7,809 nucleotides of DNA from Neisseriaceae bacterium. GTDB taxonomy: Bacteria > Pseudomonadota > Gammaproteobacteria > Burkholderiales > Neisseriaceae. The notes beneath the pieces were generated by a model. It was given only the letters and a program-made list of their open reading frames with translations. It was not told the DNA's origin and searched no databases. The position numbers were made by a program, and so were the translations under genes. The stretch covers positions 1-7,809 of the forward strand of contig JASLDB010000052.1 of the NCBI GenBank assembly GCA_030151665.1, given 5' to 3'. Of this stretch, positions 6,898-7,809 are shown one piece after another. Positions within the stretch are counted from its first letter, which is position 1; every line of letters begins with the position of its first letter.

Positions 6898-7102
6898 TTT
6901 GTTACTGCATACTTTGTGAATTTAACTGTGCTAACCATTGGCTATCATGAATTATATTTTTCAAAGGCATACGGATTTTTGCATGAAGTAATCATAATAT
7001 TCCATCTGGTTTACTGATATGATTGCGATAGTTGTTAATATTATTTGCTATTGAGGCCGAGTGTTTTTAACGGCAATTCAACATTAATCCTGAAAGTATA
7101 CG

Positions 7103-7498
7103 ATGAAAAAATTAAGCAAAATCTTGGTTGCTGCTATGTTGGTTTTCCCTGTATGCAGTTTTGCCCAAGGCGGTTTTGTACAAGACGGTTCAGCTGCACC
7201 TGTCATCAATAAAGGAACTTACACACAATTAACCACGGTTGCAGCCGCAAAACAACAAGCTGATGATGTATTTGTTTTATTAGAAGGTTATATTACAGGT
7301 CCTGCGAAAAGCCTGAATCCACAAGAATTCATGTTTGAGGATGGTTCAGGTGAAATTAAAATTGAAGTGAATCAAAAAGTGTGGCGCAACCAAAAAGTGA
7401 CCCCAAGTATTAAAGTGAGGATTTTGGGGCAGGTTGATCATAACCCTGTGGCTCGTACAACTGAAATTGAAGTGCGACAATTGGATATTGTTCAATAG
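7103..7498 (+). CDS. YgiW/YdeI-family periplasmic OB-fold (BOF) protein
   Basis: A 131-residue exported protein of the BOF family. E. coli YgiW and Salmonella YdeI are the known members, small periplasmic OB-fold proteins linked to tolerance of stresses such as peroxide, cadmium and antimicrobial peptides; the molecular ligand is unclear. A Sec signal peptide is evident: KK at residues 2-3, hydrophobic core 7-18, likely cleavage after A21 (CSFA then QGG). C18 is not in a proper lipobox, so a lipoprotein is unlikely. The mature part has a QGGF start, a LLEGYI strand, FEDGSGEIKIEV, VWRNQKVTP and a final TEIEVRQLDIV strand, aligning by eye with YgiW over its full length (130 aa). A weak GAAAG site (7092-7096) lies 6 nt before the ATG. 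Gene is 205 bp after rep; no terminator or strong promoter is evident in the spacer (CTGATA 7014-7019 and TAATAT 7036-7041 are a possible weak pair). It ends at the terminator 7569-7593. Confidence 0.88.
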   Translation: MKKLSKILVAAMLVFPVCSFAQGGFVQDGSAAPVINKGTYTQLTTVAAAKQQADDVFVLLEGYITGPAKSLNPQEFMFEDGSGEIKIEVNQKVWRNQKVTPSIKVRILGQVDHNPVARTTEIEVRQLDIVQ

Positions 7499-7568
7499 AT
7501 AGCCATGACTGTTGATTCACAAAGATGCTCAATGACTTGATGAGATGATATTGGGGATCTAACCATAA

Positions 7569-7593
7569 AAAAACCGCCAAATTGGCGGTTTTT
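7569..7593. terminator. Bidirectional Rho-independent terminator
   Basis: CCGCC (7574-7578) pairs with GGCGG (7584-7588) around a 5-nt loop, and the flanking AAAAA (7569-7573) pairs with TTTTT (7589-7593), giving a 10-bp stem. Both strands end in a T-run: five T on plus, seven T on minus (from A 7567-7573). It lies 70 nt after the BOF stop on plus and 2 nt after the stop of the small minus-strand ORF, so it can end transcription from both converging genes. Confidence 0.92.
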
Positions 7594-7595
7594 AT

Positions 7596-7682
7596 TTAGC
7601 TTTGCTTAGTCGGCATTTGGTCTGGTTGACGTTGTTTGCGACGCATTGCATTAAAGTTATTGAGTCTGCGACGATGTTGCAT
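7596..7682 (-). CDS. Arginine-rich 28-residue microprotein, unknown function
   Basis: A minus-strand ORF of 28 codons plus TAA. The product starts MQHRRRLNNFNAMRRKQR and ends in QPDQMPTKQS. It has six Arg and two Lys but one Asp, so it is strongly basic, with no hydrophobic helix and no signal peptide. Support for it being a gene: an AAAGGA ribosome binding site (7689-7694) sits exactly 6 nt before the ATG, and a strong terminator begins 2 nt after the stop, the compact layout of a free-standing expressed gene. Arginine codons are all CGT/CGC except one AGA, as in well-translated genes. I do not recognise a family. The composition would suit binding to RNA, the ribosome or DNA, but that is only inference. 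The 127 bp upstream (7683-7809) is AT-rich with no clear promoter; TATAAG just before the ribosome binding site is a possible -10 only if no -35 is needed. It could also be a non-coding RNA with a chance ORF. It converges on the BOF gene. Confidence 0.6.
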   Translation of the reverse strand: MQHRRRLNNFNAMRRKQRQPDQMPTKQS

Positions 7683-7809
7683 GTCTTATCCTTTCTTATA
7701 TTTTGTTATTGTTTTGTCTTTTTCTGTGGATCAAGCAGAGCGAGAAACAAATTGAACATTGACTGAAATGCCAATGAGTTTTGTAACAAAGTGAAATTAA
7801 TATAACACA

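Noticed and set aside
6947..6991. 14-codon ORF in the rep-BOF spacer (MNYIFQRHTDFCMK)
   Set aside because: No ribosome binding site, no promoter and no terminator; random ORFs of this size are expected in AT-rich spacers.

Overview
The window looks like a chromosomal housekeeping segment from a low-GC (roughly 40-45% by eye) Gram-negative proteobacterium that makes ubiquinone. From remembered family sequences, the best guess is a betaproteobacterium near the Neisseriales. The Rep helicase has a DECQDTN motif II and a C-terminus ending in FPEPSRF and DEMPQED blocks like the Neisseria protein, the UbiH has an AEGG motif that I associate with betaproteobacterial UbiH, and Ung is close to beta/gamma Ung. 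No canonical Neisseria DNA-uptake sequence is present, so this is probably not a typical DUS-bearing Neisseria. No tool was run, so taxonomy is inference.

Layout from left to right. A possible gene start runs off the left edge on the minus strand (1-33). A plus-strand EVE-domain (UPF0310) gene follows (188-613). It converges on a minus-strand four-helix membrane protein of the DUF4239/bestrophin-like type (711-1502), and the space between them holds a nested inverted repeat (644-715). Next is a minus-strand two-gene ubiquinone operon: ubiH (2808-3959) is read first, then a second UbiH/UbiF/VisC-family flavin hydroxylase (1626-2789), and a clear Rho-independent terminator closes it (1554-1584). 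A 251-bp divergent region separates ubiH from a plus-strand pair, ung (4211-4876) and rep (4879-6897), with only 2 nt between them. After a 205-bp spacer comes a secreted YgiW/YdeI-type BOF (OB-fold) protein (7103-7498). At the right end is a 28-codon, arginine-rich minus-strand ORF with a strong ribosome binding site (7596-7682). It is too short for usual gene finders and converges on the BOF gene through one bidirectional terminator (7569-7593).

How the genes work together: the two flavin hydroxylases perform ring hydroxylations in ubiquinone synthesis. Ung and Rep form a DNA repair/replication pair. The BOF protein is probably a periplasmic stress-tolerance factor. The EVE and DUF4239 proteins are conserved families of incompletely known role.

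I see no mobile element, CRISPR array, phage gene or tRNA/rRNA. Nothing here amounts to a new defence or mobile system. The item most worth a second look is the basic microprotein at 7596-7682.
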